Part shown: positions 63,379 through 64,000 of the stretch, piece by piece
How the letters are laid out: the number at the start of each line of letters is the position of its first letter
Numbering within the stretch: position 1 is the first letter of the stretch
DNA from: SZUA-36 sp963759155
GTDB taxonomy: Bacteria; Pseudomonadota; Gammaproteobacteria; Xanthomonadales; SZUA-36
Direction of reading: 5' to 3'
Assembly (NCBI GenBank): GCA_963759155.1
Contig: CAVWXX010000027.1
Span: 124,001-188,000, forward strand
DNA: 64,000 nt
The notes under the pieces: generated by a model
Databases searched by the model: none
Told to the model about the DNA's origin: nothing
The model's input: only the letters and a program-made list of their open reading frames with translations
Translations under genes and position numbers: made by a program

Positions 63379-64000
63379 CTGGACCACCATTGATAAAGGG
63401 CTTTTTCGCTGAATGATGCTTGGCGGCATCACCGACCACGCTGATGGGCAGGCAATCGTAAAGACGCTCACCTACCGGGGTTTCATAGCCCAGATGCTTG
63501 GGCAATATCGCGCCGGTTGGACAGACAGAGACCGCCTTGTCGGTGATCGCAAGTTGCGTATCCACAGCCTTGCCGCTGGGTGAATTGAATATGATCCTGG
63601 TTCTGTGACCGCGACCGCTCAACGAGAATACGGACTTCTTGTCAATGTCACGGCTGACACGGACACAAAGACCACACAGAATGCAGCGGTTGAAGTAGAA
63701 AACAATGTCCGGATGTGATGCATCAATTGACCGCTTGGGGAAGAAGTGCGTGAAATGCGGGTTCAACATGCCGGTCTGGTAGGCCACGGCCTGTAACTGG
63801 CAGGCGCCGCTCTTTTCACAGGCAGGACAGATGTGGTTACCTTCAACAAACAGCATCTGCAAGAGTGTCCGCCGTTTGTCAACAATGGCCTCGGAGCTGT
63901 TGTCCACCTCCATACCTTCGCCAGCGGGCAAGGTGCAGGAACACTGGTGTTTACCATTGACATCAACCACGCAAATCCGGCAACTGCCATGTGGTTTATA
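63371..64000 (-). CDS. hoxU: Diaphorase Fe-S subunit, 5' end outside the window
   Basis: The visible 209 residues start within a [2Fe-2S] ferredoxin motif (SCRIC then CSC, reading from the window edge). NHICPACEKSGACQLQ, CILCGLCVRVS and CPTGA are NuoG/HoxU-type cluster ligands. It passes electrons between the hydrogenase and the NAD(P)-reducing HoxF. hoxE/hoxF should lie just beyond 64000. The frame stays open to the edge, so the start is not seen. Confidence 0.9.
   Translation of the reverse strand, partial: YKPHGSCRICVVDVNGKHQCSCTLPAGEGMEVDNSSEAIVDKRRTLLQMLFVEGNHICPACEKSGACQLQAVAYQTGMLNPHFTHFFPKRSIDASHPDIVFYFNRCILCGLCVRVSRDIDKKSVFSLSGRGHRTRIIFNSPSGKAVDTQLAITDKAVSVCPTGAILPKHLGYETPVGERLYDCLPISVVGDAAKHHSAKKPFINGGPDE

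Overview
The window is a dense bacterial chromosome segment of about 52-54% G+C by eye. It has no rRNA, tRNA, CRISPR array or recognisable insertion sequence. Gene content points to a marine or sediment gammaproteobacterium: an O-succinylhomoserine sulfhydrylase, LuxR- and AraC-type regulators, multihaem cytochromes, a bidirectional-type [NiFe] hydrogenase, sulfide:quinone oxidoreductase-like flavoproteins, and a secreted C-terminal domain (NPGL...W...GQGF) seen in such bacteria. I suspect a Woeseiales-like or related sulfur/hydrogen-using lineage, but sequence alone cannot fix this.

Layout. 1-8.2 kb: secreted and envelope proteins (C-type lectin, a broken helical-domain protein, a DUF2202 ferritin-like protein, a hypothetical periplasmic protein, a six-haem cytochrome) and a short AraC regulator. 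8.2-19 kb: metabolic genes (TPP enzyme plus FAD dehydrogenase operon, a large acyl-CoA dehydrogenase, several methyltransferases, a permease, a GST and a drug exporter). 19-23.6 kb: a radical SAM enzyme divergent from pyruvate, phosphate dikinase, with FNR-like boxes placed for both promoters. 23.6-31.8 kb: MOSC protein, DUF6498 membrane protein, atypical SDR, MBL hydrolase, and a coupled metalloprotease/DUF2249/haem-copper-like membrane protein operon.

32.1-39 kb is the most striking region. It is an eight-gene operon: ACP, FabZ-like dehydratase, a ketosynthase-like subunit without catalytic residues, an active ketosynthase, ketoreductase, zinc-type reductase, LpxL-type acyltransferase and phosphopantetheinyl transferase. 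Content and order match the rhizobial acpXL-fabZXL-fabF2XL-fabF1XL-adh2XL-lpxXL system, which makes very-long-chain hydroxy fatty acids and attaches them to lipid A. 39.7-40.3 kb is a non-coding repeat island. 40.3-45.8 kb holds a serine hydrolase, MetZ and signalling genes.

46-53.8 kb is a second biosynthetic locus: an AGAT-type amidinotransferase, a 1425-residue membrane-bound adenylation-carrier protein with an epsilon-polylysine-synthetase-like C-terminal half, a second phosphopantetheinyl transferase and a TraX-like membrane acyltransferase. It probably makes a guanidino-containing small molecule or oligomer. 54-57.4 kb has an M14 peptidase and a lysoplasmalogenase-like protein. 57.5-64 kb has SQR-like flavoproteins, ArfB and the hoxU-hoxY-hoxH-hoxW hydrogenase operon, which runs off the right edge.

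Three genes (about 1484, about 3150 and about 39530) are each interrupted by an apparent single extra base. They are either real lesions or assembly errors.
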